The position numbers and the translations under genes were made by a program. A DNA stretch of 64,000 nucleotides from PSRF01 sp051000815 (GTDB lineage: Bacteria > Acidobacteriota > Blastocatellia > Pyrinomonadales > Pyrinomonadaceae): positions 38,604-102,603 of the forward strand of contig JBPCNX010000084.1 of assembly GCA_051000815.1 (NCBI GenBank), read 5' to 3'. Every line of letters starts with the position of its first letter. Position 1 is the first letter of the stretch. The notes under the pieces are model-generated. The model did no database searches and was not told the DNA's origin. It worked only from the letters and a program-made list of their open reading frames with translations. Below, piece after piece: positions 9,573 through 18,461 of the stretch.

Positions 9573-11540
9573 TTGTTTAGTGATCAGTTTCGCAGGGGAG
9601 AAGCGGAGAAGGGCACACTGACCGGGGTCAGGGGCTCCAAGTTACTAGCGAACATTTCCAATGTCGCCTGGAAGGCCTTTCAATCCGTCAATCGTCGACT
9701 TCCCGAAGGCGAAGCGATCCGGCCCAACTGGGCTCCTGGTCCGTTGCTGAAGTCATACGAACGAAGCGCTCCGCCTCTCGGCTTCCCGCGCGAGACTGAT
9801 AGCCTTTGTCCCACCTGTGTGAAGGAAGTCCGGAACGCGGTCATCTCCGGCGAAACTCCACTCGACACACTGATGCATCAGCATCCGGGTGAAATCAAAG
9901 CTCAAATCCTGGAAGAAGATGGCCAGGTGATCATGCGGAAGACCTGTCCGAAGCACGGGCAGTTTGACGACGTCATGGCTACTGACCCCGCCTTCCTGGA
10001 AAGAATCGAATCACTTTTCTTTGGCCGAGACTTTCGCGCCGCGGAAGATGCGGCGATCCACCGTCACGGAACCTCAAACATTAAATTTGGCCGCGGCGCC
10101 GTGTTAACGGTAGACCTGACGAACCGCTGTAACATGATGTGCAACCCCTGCTTCATGGACGCGAATCAGGTTGGTTATGTACACGAACCTACATTTGAGG
10201 ATACGAAAGCGATTCTCGACCGGGCGGTCTCGTTCAAACCTAAGCGCCAGATTATCATTCTCTTCTCCGGCGGAGAGCCGACGCTGTCGCCTTACTATCT
10301 CGAAGCAGTGGCTTATGCCAGGAAGGTGGGTTTCTACAGAATTCTGGCAGCGACTAACGGTATTCGCTATGCCGAAGACATCGAGTTTTGCAAAGCCGCG
10401 AAAGCCGCCGGTCAGCATGGTGTTTATCTGCAGTTTGACGGCGTCAGTGAAGAGAAGAATAAGCACCGCGGGGTCGGCAACCTCTTTGATGTGAAATTAC
10501 GCGCGATCGAGAACCTGGCGAGCGTGGGGATTAAGGTGACGCTGGTTACCACGATCGTGAATACCATCAACAACGATGGTATCGGCCAAATTGTGGAGTT
10601 TGCGGCAAAGAACATCGATAAGGTCCAGACGATAGCTTTCCAACCAGTTTCTTTTACAGGTCGCGATGAAGATATTTCTGACGAACTGCGCATCAAGCAA
10701 CGCTATACGTTAGCGGGCATGACCCACGATCTGAAAGATCAGCTCAGCGGCCAACTACAACCTTTGCGCGACTGGTTTCCGCTCTCGTCTTATTCCGCTT
10801 TTACGAGTGTGATGGATATGCTGCAAGGCGCCGATGCGCCCTGGGGCTGGTCATCCTGCAATTGTCACCCAAACTGCGGCATTTTCACGTTGATGGTCGT
10901 GAACCGGAAGACCGGCGAGTTCAAGTCGCTGTTCGAGTTTTTTAACTACGAGCAGTTTATGAAAGACGTCGGAGTAATCACCGACACAGCGCGCGGGCAG
11001 AAACTCTCGTATGCGCAGTTGGGAATGGCGATTTTGCGTAACTTTAATGCCGAGCGCGCGCCGGAAGGGTTTCCGATTTCTCAAATACTGAATCTTTTCA
11101 AACCGTCGTCGACGAACTCGAGCTCAGATCGCAACGATCGCATGAAAGCCGAAAACTCCGACGCTCCGGAAGACGTTTGGCGTGTGCTCTGCGTCGAAGG
11201 CATGTGGTTCCAGGATCTGTTCAACTACGATTTCCGCCGCACCGAGATGTGCGTCATCCCTTACGGCACACAGGAAGGCGAGATTTCGTTCTGCGCTTAT
11301 AACACGGGCGTAGGCTGGAGACAGATCATCGAGAACATGCATAAGACCGCAAGTCTCTCTGAGTGGTATCAGGAACACGAGCGCCATCCAGTTTATGCTG
11401 CGGGTCACAACGTTCCCGGCATAACGAAAAAACATTCGTTGAGTCTGCCGATCATCCAGGCCGTTCTCGCCGAGGATTCAGACGAGAAGCCTGTTGTCGT
11501 GACACCTTACCTGGTCGAAGAAGAAACAGTTTCAGTCTAG
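9573..11540 (+). CDS. Multi-cluster radical SAM protein of the MJ0619/tetraether-lipid-synthase-like type
   Basis: This 655-residue enzyme has three cysteine-rich regions. An N-terminal metal site has C79-x2-C82 and C125-P-K-H-G. The radical SAM core has C186-x3-C190-x2-C193 and a GGEPT motif at 233-237. Further cysteines suited to auxiliary clusters lie at 429, 431 and 435 and at 540, 560 and 574. This order (CPxC, then CPxHG, then the SAM core, then more cysteines) matches the family that includes archaeal tetraether lipid synthase (Tes), which couples two lipid tails carbon to carbon. Related bacterial proteins are proposed to make membrane-spanning lipids. The exact substrate here is inference. 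The start is TTG, with GGAG nine bases upstream; the ATG at 9557 is in another frame. A second radical SAM gene follows 127-217 bases downstream on the same strand. Confidence 0.8.
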   Translation: MFSDQFRRGEAEKGTLTGVRGSKLLANISNVAWKAFQSVNRRLPEGEAIRPNWAPGPLLKSYERSAPPLGFPRETDSLCPTCVKEVRNAVISGETPLDTLMHQHPGEIKAQILEEDGQVIMRKTCPKHGQFDDVMATDPAFLERIESLFFGRDFRAAEDAAIHRHGTSNIKFGRGAVLTVDLTNRCNMMCNPCFMDANQVGYVHEPTFEDTKAILDRAVSFKPKRQIIILFSGGEPTLSPYYLEAVAYARKVGFYRILAATNGIRYAEDIEFCKAAKAAGQHGVYLQFDGVSEEKNKHRGVGNLFDVKLRAIENLASVGIKVTLVTTIVNTINNDGIGQIVEFAAKNIDKVQTIAFQPVSFTGRDEDISDELRIKQRYTLAGMTHDLKDQLSGQLQPLRDWFPLSSYSAFTSVMDMLQGADAPWGWSSCNCHPNCGIFTLMVVNRKTGEFKSLFEFFNYEQFMKDVGVITDTARGQKLSYAQLGMAILRNFNAERAPEGFPISQILNLFKPSSTNSSSDRNDRMKAENSDAPEDVWRVLCVEGMWFQDLFNYDFRRTEMCVIPYGTQEGEISFCAYNTGVGWRQIIENMHKTASLSEWYQEHERHPVYAAGHNVPGITKKHSLSLPIIQAVLAEDSDEKPVVVTPYLVEEETVSV

Positions 11541-11642
11541 TCCATCCGGCAATAAAATAGATCGTTAACCGATTGGCCCTCTAATGCTGGCACGCATTTT
11601 TATTTTTCGGCATCAAGCTGCACCAATGACAGAATTAAACTA

Positions 11643-11682
11643 ACTTAGCGTCATTTAGTGTGATTTCGTGGATCGTGCCTTG
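11643..11682. repeat. Solo arm of the CACGAAAT-word palindrome
   Basis: TTAGTGTGATTTCGTGGATC matches the right arm of the palindrome at 7195-7259. No complementary left arm was found next to it. The GTG at 11668, the most upstream possible start of the next gene, lies inside this repeat arm, which argues against that start. Confidence 0.6.
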
Positions 11683-11757
11683 TTTGGTAAAAAATTGACG
11701 CCACAGTTTGGCTGGTACATTGAGAAACACCCGCGATTTGCGCATAATGCACAACGC

Positions 11758-12726
11758 ATGAACCTGGCTCATACAGTTCGGAACCTCGCTAAGACCGCTC
11801 GATTTTTTGTCACCGGTCTGCCGAAGTCCTCCATTGGGTCGATTGACGTTACAAATCGCTGCAACCTCCGCTGCGAACACTGCTACTTCTTCGCCGAAGA
11901 TCACAGCAACGAAAAAGAGCTGTCAATTGAAGGTTGGGTTGAAAAACTGGAGGCGATGAAGGCTGCGGGCCATCCTATGTTGCTTTGCACCTGGGTTGGG
12001 GGCGAGCCGATGGTGCGCAAACAACTTATCGAAGTAGGAAGAAAATATTTCGAGCACAACACTATCGTTACCAATGGCACCATGGAGTTGCCGGATTGGC
12101 CCAACTGCACCTGGGTCATTTCCATCGACGGAACGGCGGAGGCCTTCGCGCGAATGCGCGCGCCGGGTATCTACGAGAAGATCAAACAAAATGTCATTGA
12201 CCATGCCGAGCTCAACATCCAGATTTCCTGCGTGTTAACCAGCATCACGAAAGACTGCGTCGAAGACCTGGTGGAAGAGTGGGGACCGCTGGCACGCGGC
12301 GGCATCATCTTTGATTTCTTCACTCCGGTCACGGGACTGGACGAGGCCCTCTGGCTTAACTGGCCAACGCGCGACAGGCTTATCGATCAGATTCTGAATT
12401 TGAAGAAGAAATATCCGGGTGTGATCAATATGATGGATTCCACGCTGGAGTTGATGCGTTCTCAAAATGCGAGGCGGGTAACTGATAATTGCGAGTTTCG
12501 TTTGAAAGCTTTTGCGTTGGGTCCAACCGGTGAGCAGAAGGGCAAATGCATGATGGGTAATAATGCCGACTGCGATCGCTGCGGCTGTGTAGTCCCTTTC
12601 CACATGGCAACACTTAGCAACCGTCGTCTGATGATCAAAGAATCAATCCAACGTTGGCGTGCGCCCCGCCGCGCTCCGCTTGCGGTTCAGAGCAGGCCGG
12701 TTTCTGTTTCGCCCGTCTCCAACTAA
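11758..12726 (+). CDS. Radical SAM protein with C-terminal SPASM-like cysteines
   Basis: The radical SAM cluster motif is CNLRCEHC (Cys65, 69 and 72 when numbered from the upstream GTG), followed by a GGEP motif and a (beta-alpha) barrel. C-terminal cysteines (a CEF motif, then GKC, then CDRCGC) suggest one or more auxiliary iron-sulfur clusters, as in SPASM/twitch proteins. No substrate can be assigned from sequence. The ATG at 11758 is preferred over the GTG at 11668 because the longer leader starts inside an intergenic repeat; neither has a strong ribosome site. The last 20 residues (RAPRRAPLAVQSRPVSVSP) are low-complexity and probably non-catalytic. The stop overlaps the stop of the convergent HisKA gene by four bases. 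Confidence 0.78.
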   Translation: MNLAHTVRNLAKTARFFVTGLPKSSIGSIDVTNRCNLRCEHCYFFAEDHSNEKELSIEGWVEKLEAMKAAGHPMLLCTWVGGEPMVRKQLIEVGRKYFEHNTIVTNGTMELPDWPNCTWVISIDGTAEAFARMRAPGIYEKIKQNVIDHAELNIQISCVLTSITKDCVEDLVEEWGPLARGGIIFDFFTPVTGLDEALWLNWPTRDRLIDQILNLKKKYPGVINMMDSTLELMRSQNARRVTDNCEFRLKAFALGPTGEQKGKCMMGNNADCDRCGCVVPFHMATLSNRRLMIKESIQRWRAPRRAPLAVQSRPVSVSPVSN

Positions 12727-13016
12727 CTCTTCTCACGACTCGCGAGAGGCTTTTGCACCTGCCGCAACTCAGCGGCGATATCCCTAAGTCGAATGGCCAT
12801 ACCTTCAATCGTTTCTACTCGTTTACGCGCCTTGTCGCTCAAGTCCTCGCGTAAAAGCAGCTGCGCCTGACCCAGCACGCCGGTCAACGGGTTATTGATC
12901 TCGTGGCGGACGCGCGCCACCATTTCCGCAATTTCAGCCAACTGCGCTTCATACTCGGCGATGCGCGAGCGTAGACGTTCTTCAGCTGCCGCTGTCCGAT
13001 TCTCTCCTTCAGTCAT
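12723..13016 (-). CDS. HisKA-only protein (phosphoacceptor/dimerisation domain without a kinase domain)
   Basis: The 97-residue frame contains a coiled-coil opening (residues about 8-33) and a histidine kinase dimerisation and phosphoacceptor motif, with His38 in RHEINNPLTG. A second helix (SDKARKRVETIEGMAIRLRDI) completes the two-helix hairpin. The HATPase_c catalytic domain is absent: the frame ends at 12723 and nothing on that strand continues it. It could be phosphorylated in trans, act as a phosphotransfer scaffold, or be a remnant of a larger kinase. The clean ATG and stop and the lack of any downstream kinase sequence favour a deliberate small protein. A solo response regulator occurs at 25411-25839, but no link between the two is shown. 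Confidence 0.75.
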   Translation of the reverse strand: MTEGENRTAAAEERLRSRIAEYEAQLAEIAEMVARVRHEINNPLTGVLGQAQLLLREDLSDKARKRVETIEGMAIRLRDIAAELRQVQKPLASREKS

Positions 13017-13140
13017 TTACACCCCCAAGCACACCATTCTTCAAACGTGGGAGGCTGGGATTAGAGAGTTGCCGCTGGGAACAATTGAGGATGGTTGATC
13101 TATTGTGCCTTGAGAAACTGAAATCGTAAATAGGAAATTG

Positions 13141-13341
13141 GTCTCTTTGGACTTTGGCCTTGAGTCTTTGGACTTTGGCCTTGAGTCTTTGGCTTTGATC
13201 TTTGTACTTTGTTCTTCGAGCTTGTTCGCTTTGGTGAATTGCTCGCTCCAAGAAACTATTTAGTGGCGTAAACTAAAACGAAGAACAAAGTTCAAAGTAC
13301 AAAGTTCAAATCGGTTCAAGCCTAAGGCCAAAGACCAAAGT
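13141..13341. repeat. Long inverted arrays of 7-base words (TTGGACT / AAAGTTC type)
   Basis: The left arm (about 13141-13228) reads in consecutive sevens: TTGGACT, TTGGCCT, TGAGTCT, then drifting to TGTACTT and TGTTCTT. The right arm (about 13278-13341) steps in sevens on the complementary words (AAAGTTC, AAAGTAC, CAAAGAC, CAAAGTC). The inner parts pair best, with CTTTGTACTTTGTTCTTCG facing its near complement. The element fills the divergent spacer between the HisKA gene and tRNA-Gln. The remainder of 13017-13409 holds the tRNA promoter. Confidence 0.8.
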
Positions 13342-13367
13342 CCAAAAGCCCAATACCAATGCTGCGT

Positions 13368-13397
13368 TTGACAACCTATCGGCGCTGCACGTAAATT
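13368..13397 (+). promoter_or_regulatory. Sigma70-like promoter for tRNA-Gln
   Basis: A consensus -35 TTGACA (13368-13373) is followed after 18 bases by TAAATT (13392-13397). Transcription would begin around 13404, a few bases before the mature tRNA 5' end at 13410. Confidence 0.7.
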
Positions 13398-13409
13398 GAA
13401 AACTCTTGT

Positions 13410-13483
13410 TGGGAGGTCGTCTAACGGTAGGACTGCGGACTCTGAATCCGCCTATCGGGGTTCGAATCCCTGCCTCCCAGCCA
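13410..13483 (+). tRNA. tRNA-Gln (anticodon CTG)
   Basis: This is a 74-base cloverleaf. The acceptor arm TGGGAGG pairs with CCTCCCA, with discriminator G and an encoded CCA (13481-13483). The anticodon stem GCGGA/TCCGC encloses the loop CTCTGAA, which gives anticodon CTG. The T arm carries GGTTCGAATCC. The U1 acceptor start and G discriminator are typical of bacterial tRNA-Gln. A promoter lies directly upstream and a terminator 17 bases downstream, so it is a single-gene transcript. Confidence 0.96.
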
Positions 13484-13500
13484 ATCACTTTCAAAGACTA

Positions 13501-13539
13501 AGGGCCACCGGGTTTTCGACCAGGTGGCCCTAATTTTTT
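13501..13539 (+). terminator. Rho-independent terminator of tRNA-Gln
   Basis: The 9-bp perfect stem AGGGCCACC / GGTGGCCCT (13501-13509 with 13523-13531) is followed by AATTTTTT. It lies 17 bases after the tRNA 3' end and 45 bases before the convergent radical SAM gene stop. Confidence 0.9.
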
Positions 13540-13583
13540 GAATTCGTGGGCTTTGCCCCCGCAACGAGTTGTGACCAACTGAA

Positions 13584-15146
13584 TCAGGATTCCAGCGGCG
13601 GGTGCATCTCCTGCACCTGCAACTTATGTTTGCGGGCTGCGCGGTAAAGGTTTACTGCTTCTTTGGCCAGCCGGAAAACTGGGCGGCGATTTTGCACCAC
13701 CAGCATTGTCCAGTCGCGCTTAGTTAATTGTGGGAAGTAGATACCGCGAAAGAACAGACGCGAAATGAGGTGCATCAATTTATAGTCAATCCGTCTGTCG
13801 GCGATCGCCTCGATTGCCTGCTGATTAGCTTTCGCGCTGTATGAAATTCGCCAGGCTTTGTCCACTTCATCCTGCGCCTGCTCGATAGTCATCTTCAAAG
13901 GCGTGTGTGCCATCTTGAAAGGCGCAAAGTCCATCCAGTGTCGCGGGCGCGTCATGCGACCGGCCGCGCCAAGCCGCGCATACAAAGGCGTCCCGGGAAA
14001 AGCCGTCAATTGACCGAATACAGGAAGCACCGGCGGCCAGGTGGCGATTTGCTCGAGCGTTCGTTCAGCAACGCCCGGTGTGTCGTTGTCCATGCCGAAA
14101 ATGAAAGAGGTAATGGCGTAGATGTCGCGCTTAGCAAGTCGACTGAGGACGGCTGCATATTCGCCGGGCTTGTTAAAATTCTTGTTCACGTCGGCGAGGT
14201 TGGCCGGATCAATCGACTCCATGCCGATGAAAATCCAACGGCCTCCGGATTCAGCAATCAGATCTACGAGTTCTTCATCCCGGAGTAGGTTCGCGCTGAT
14301 TTGCGCCGTCCACGGCAGCTGGGCCCCTGCGGCAATAATTTCCCGCAGCAAAGATTTTGTTCGCTTAATGTTGATCGCAAAATTGTCGTCGATAAAGAAG
14401 ACGCCGATTTGGCCGCGATGACTGTGCGCTCGCTCCTTTAGCCTTAATAGTTCTTCCACTACGCTTTCGTTCGTGCGAAAACGAATTGAATCGCCAAAGA
14501 ATCCCGTCACGGTGCAAAACTCGCAACCATAAGGACAGCCGCGTCCGGATTCGATCGGCACCATATGAAATGTGCCCCACCCCGATCCGTGTCTTTCGAG
14601 TATTGAGCGCGCAATTTTTGGCACCAGGTTAAACTGATCCAAGTCCAGCTTTTCCCAGGGGATGATCGGATAATTATCCAAACTTGGTTTGCGTTCCTTA
14701 CCACTTTCGTCAACCGGCTCATAGATGTCCTTGAGCTGGCCGGCGGCGGCATCCGCAACGATTTTCGGCCATGTCTCATCAGCCTCTCCCAACGCCACAG
14801 CGTCTGCGTGGCGCGGCCCACCATCCCGACCGAGCGCCTCATCCGCGGCTTCGGTAACGTGCGGCCCACCCATCACAACCGGGACTCCGATTGCGCGTAT
14901 GGCATCGGCCATGCGGTAGGCCCTGGCAACCATTCTCGTCATTGCCCCAATGCCTACCAACCCGATCTTCTCGTCGCGGATAAATTGCACCAGTTCTGCT
15001 TCCGTCATTGGCTTGGCGTTGCCATCAACCAGCAAAACTTCATGTTCGGGTGGCGTTAGGGACTGGAGCAAGAACATCCAGAGATGGGGCATGAAATTGC
15101 GCGTCACCCCGTTATCCGGGTTATACAGAAGAATTCTCAAGTTCAA
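13584..15146 (-). CDS. Cobalamin-binding-domain radical SAM protein (HpnP/HpnJ/BchE-like class)
   Basis: The N-terminal 140 residues form a B12-binding Rossmann-type domain, with VVMGGPHVT near 91-99. No DxHxxG motif is visible there, as usual for this class. The radical SAM motif C204-x3-C208-x2-C211 lies in GRGCPYGCEFC. A barrel follows, with IFIGMESID and FGMDNDTPG segments. The C-terminal region (about 400-520) resembles the DUF4070-like tail of the class. Such enzymes methylate or rearrange unactivated carbons; hopanoid and other lipid substrates are common in the family. The substrate here is unknown. It is the third radical SAM gene within 6 kb but lies on the opposite strand, so shared regulation with the other two is not implied. 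Confidence 0.85.
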   Translation of the reverse strand: MNLRILLYNPDNGVTRNFMPHLWMFLLQSLTPPEHEVLLVDGNAKPMTEAELVQFIRDEKIGLVGIGAMTRMVARAYRMADAIRAIGVPVVMGGPHVTEAADEALGRDGGPRHADAVALGEADETWPKIVADAAAGQLKDIYEPVDESGKERKPSLDNYPIIPWEKLDLDQFNLVPKIARSILERHGSGWGTFHMVPIESGRGCPYGCEFCTVTGFFGDSIRFRTNESVVEELLRLKERAHSHRGQIGVFFIDDNFAINIKRTKSLLREIIAAGAQLPWTAQISANLLRDEELVDLIAESGGRWIFIGMESIDPANLADVNKNFNKPGEYAAVLSRLAKRDIYAITSFIFGMDNDTPGVAERTLEQIATWPPVLPVFGQLTAFPGTPLYARLGAAGRMTRPRHWMDFAPFKMAHTPLKMTIEQAQDEVDKAWRISYSAKANQQAIEAIADRRIDYKLMHLISRLFFRGIYFPQLTKRDWTMLVVQNRRPVFRLAKEAVNLYRAARKHKLQVQEMHPPLES

Positions 15147-15437
15147 ATACTCCAGAACCGGCTCAGGGGTTAGCCGTAAATTGCCAAAGGCCTAGGGGTT
15201 ATCGGATAAGCAACAGGAGGAGGGAGCTCGGAACCCAGTCCAAATGTCACAGAAACTGATCGAGCCGAGACTATACCATTTATGGTTGCCAGCGTACATA
15301 AGTGAGCTGGGCTCGCCCAATCTTCGAGGGAAAAAAGATGCCGAATTAAAACTTCTGGCAGCTTGTTTTCAGTTAGGCGCCCCGACTCCAAAATTGACTT
15401 TCGGCTTTCCCTCTGTCCGCGGACACACATCTTATGA

Positions 15438-18395
15438 TCAGAATATAAACTTTGCCGCCAGCTGAATCTGTCGCTCGCCCAGGAAAGTGCGTGGTCCGCC
15501 GAAAGGTGTGGACGGGGCGGGATTAGTCAGCACAACGGCAGACGAACTGGCTATTCCATACCGCCCGGTGTTGACCGTCGCAAGATTAGATCGATTGAAG
15601 AGGTTGAATGCCTCAGCAACCAGATTAAGTTTGTATCTCTCCCCAAACTTGAAGGACTTTGTAACGCGAGTATCAAAAATATAGATACTCGGCGTCGTAA
15701 ATTGATTACGTGCGGTGCCAGGTACACGATCGGTGCTCGAGTTGCCATCGCGATTAGCATCGCCAGAAATCAAAGCCGAATAGGCAAATCCACTCTGTAA
15801 GGTAATGATTCCGGAGAACGTCCAATTGCTCAACAAGGTTCGTGCAAAAGCATTCTCATTATTGGTACGACCGACTTCGTACACCGGACTGAAAACGAAT
15901 CGATGCTTGATATCGAGATCGCTGCGCCCCCAGTCTGCCGCGATGTCCAAATTGTTCTGCAGACCCTTGAAGTCGTCAACGCCGACCACGACCATTGTTT
16001 GGTCCGGACGGTCGTCTTTGGCTTTCGAGAAAGTATAGGCAGCAATGAACTGGAACCCGCGTGCAAACCGTCGCTTGAGTTCGACAGCGAGTCCGTTGTA
16101 ACGCGAGCTTGCTGTGCTCTCAAACAAATTGATACGCGCAAAGCCCGAGATCGGCCGCACGGAGGGGTGACGCAAAACCGTAAATGTTTGGCCTCCTGGA
16201 TCGGTCAAGGTGGTAGCCACAGGCGCGCCCAAGTTGATGTCTCTGGTCCTCGAGAGGTGTACCCCGCGGAAGTACAAGTAAGTAACTGCAAGACTCATAT
16301 TCGACAACAATTCCCGTTCAATGCCCAGACGCCCTTGTTGCACATATGGCTGCGCGTAGTCCCTGGCAAACATATAGAGACTTGGGGTTAGGGTTCCCGT
16401 GCCAGGAGCCGTGGTGAAGATGTTCGGATAGGTGGGACAGGGATTGGTCGGAAGGGTCGTGCAGGCCAGGCTCACGCCCGTTACCTGAATCCCATTTTGT
16501 GAATGCGATGTGGCGACCATGATGGTGGGCGTACGTCCGAAGAAGATTCCATAGCCACCTCGCATTACGGTCTTGTCATCGAACGCATAGCTAAAACCGG
16601 CGCGTGGGGCAAAGTTGTTAGCGTCACGAATGGGGGTTGTAGTGGATAGCCCGGCCGCTGCCACAGCCGAACTAGGATTGTTCACAGTGGGCTCGGCAAG
16701 ATCCTGCAGGTCATAACGCAGACCGAGGTTCAGGGTTAGCTTGGGATTCACGCGCCAATCATCCTGCACAAAGAATCCATATTCGTTCATATCAGGATGT
16801 GTTTCGGCGCCGGAGGTACCTGGCCCGGCAAAGTTTTGCGTAAACGATGCGGGTGTGTTTGCAGCGAACGCTGCGTAGGAACTGAAGGTGTATTGCCCCG
16901 AGAACAAGCCGGGAAAGAAGTTGAAGGTGCGATCAAAGTTCAAATCAGCTCCAAACTTGAGGCTGTGAGCTCCGCGGATGATGCTGATGTTGTCAATAAC
17001 CTGGAAGCGCTTGATGGTGGTTTCGCGCGGGCTAAAGTTGTTGCGTCCCAACTGGAAAAAGCCGCCGCCGGTTTGAATGCGGGCTTCCGTTACATCGCTG
17101 TTCGCTTCACCTGGTTCGCGATCGCGACCGTACTGGAAACGAAGTTCATTGATAACAGTGCTGGTGAGTGTCGAAGTAAGCGAACCGGAAAGCGTGGTTG
17201 TACGCGCCACACTGTTGCCAGAGTGTTCTTCCGCGCTGAGCGGGCCACCATTTTCATTGTTATTGCCCGTGAAGTTCTGCTGATTGAAACGAATGGTCAG
17301 GTGGTTGGCATCATTTAGAAGAAGGTCCGTTTTAAGCATGTACACGTCCTGATTACGGCCGATCTGATACGTGGTGACCGTCGGACCCAAAAGCGCACGG
17401 ATATTAGCCGGCTGGGCGAAGAAGTTCGGCGGATCGACGACATTCGGAATGTTTGACCGCTGTCCGTCATAAGCAAAGAAAAAGAAAGCCCGATCCAGCT
17501 TGATCGGTCCGCCAACGGTGCCCCCGAATTGGTTTATCTGTGACTTCGGCCGCTTTGCTCCGCGGGCTGTCAAGATAGGAGTGTTGGAGTTTAAGGACTC
17601 ATCACGGAAGTACTCAAAGGCACTTCCGTGCCACTCGTTCGTGCCCGACTTGGTGACGACGTTAATAACCGCGCCTCCGGCCCGTCCGAACTCGGCCGAG
17701 AAACCATTTTGATTCACCTGAAATTCTTGCACTGATTCTTCCGAGAACTGATAAGGCGGGCGTGTCCCGGTGCGGCCAAACGATTGGCCGAAGAAAGTAT
17801 TATTGTTATCCGCTCCGTCAACCTGCAGGCTGTTGAGCGTTCCCTTTTGACCACCGACGGCCAAATCCCCTGCGCGAGTGGGGTCGCGCACAACGCCGGG
17901 AGTCAGAGTGGCGAAGTCCAAAAAATTGCGGCCGTTAACCGGAAGGTTTTGAATGGCGCGCTCATTCACGGTCGTAGCAACTGAGCTGCGCGTGGTTTCG
18001 ACGATCTGGCCTTCAGCCGCAATATCCACCATGGTTGCGATACCGGCAACACTTAGCTGAATAGAAAGCGGGGTCTGTCCGCCGACCGTGACTTCGACGT
18101 TCTCGAATGAGGATTCGGCGAAGCCTTGGGCGCCGCTCGTTGTGACTTTGTACCTGCCCGGGGGTAAAACAATAATGCGGTAGTTTCCTTCATCGTCGGT
18201 GGTGGCGGTCTTCACCAGACCAGTATTCTGGTTCCGAGCTGTGACTGTCACTCCCGGAAGTACTGCGCCACCGGGGTCAACGACACGGCCCTCGATATTT
18301 CCAGTGGTTGCCTGGGATTGGGGGAAGGCGCCAGGCGTAAGGGATAAGAGACAAATGAGAAACAGGGACGCTCTTACCAGCAAGATCGGGGTCAT
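15438..18395 (-). CDS. TonB-dependent receptor, Oar-like, with N-terminal carboxypeptidase-regulatory-like domain
   Basis: A signal peptide ends near residue 30. It is followed by a carboxypeptidase-regulatory-like domain (GNIEGRVVDPGGAVLPGVTV), a plug domain (residues about 110-250, with LPVNGRNF) and a large beta-barrel ending in a terminal Phe (AAKFIF), as outer-membrane barrels do. At about 985 residues it matches the Oar/TonB-receptor family common in Acidobacteria. It probably imports large substrates or displays surface functions; the ligand is unknown. The ATG at 18395 is preferred over the GTG at 18410 because AGGAG lies seven bases upstream of it. No neighbouring TonB system is seen. 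Confidence 0.93.
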   Translation of the reverse strand: MTPILLVRASLFLICLLSLTPGAFPQSQATTGNIEGRVVDPGGAVLPGVTVTARNQNTGLVKTATTDDEGNYRIIVLPPGRYKVTTSGAQGFAESSFENVEVTVGGQTPLSIQLSVAGIATMVDIAAEGQIVETTRSSVATTVNERAIQNLPVNGRNFLDFATLTPGVVRDPTRAGDLAVGGQKGTLNSLQVDGADNNNTFFGQSFGRTGTRPPYQFSEESVQEFQVNQNGFSAEFGRAGGAVINVVTKSGTNEWHGSAFEYFRDESLNSNTPILTARGAKRPKSQINQFGGTVGGPIKLDRAFFFFAYDGQRSNIPNVVDPPNFFAQPANIRALLGPTVTTYQIGRNQDVYMLKTDLLLNDANHLTIRFNQQNFTGNNNENGGPLSAEEHSGNSVARTTTLSGSLTSTLTSTVINELRFQYGRDREPGEANSDVTEARIQTGGGFFQLGRNNFSPRETTIKRFQVIDNISIIRGAHSLKFGADLNFDRTFNFFPGLFSGQYTFSSYAAFAANTPASFTQNFAGPGTSGAETHPDMNEYGFFVQDDWRVNPKLTLNLGLRYDLQDLAEPTVNNPSSAVAAAGLSTTTPIRDANNFAPRAGFSYAFDDKTVMRGGYGIFFGRTPTIMVATSHSQNGIQVTGVSLACTTLPTNPCPTYPNIFTTAPGTGTLTPSLYMFARDYAQPYVQQGRLGIERELLSNMSLAVTYLYFRGVHLSRTRDINLGAPVATTLTDPGGQTFTVLRHPSVRPISGFARINLFESTASSRYNGLAVELKRRFARGFQFIAAYTFSKAKDDRPDQTMVVVGVDDFKGLQNNLDIAADWGRSDLDIKHRFVFSPVYEVGRTNNENAFARTLLSNWTFSGIITLQSGFAYSALISGDANRDGNSSTDRVPGTARNQFTTPSIYIFDTRVTKSFKFGERYKLNLVAEAFNLFNRSNLATVNTGRYGIASSSAVVLTNPAPSTPFGGPRTFLGERQIQLAAKFIF

Positions 18396-18461
18396 GAATG
18401 TTCTCCTCACGATGTGAATCTGATGAAAAAATGCCGGCCGGCTGTGACGCCGAACAGCGGC

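Noticed and set aside
15170..15430. An 86-codon minus-strand frame between the B12 radical SAM and the receptor gene
   Set aside because: No recognisable domain, no ribosome site, and composition like non-coding DNA.
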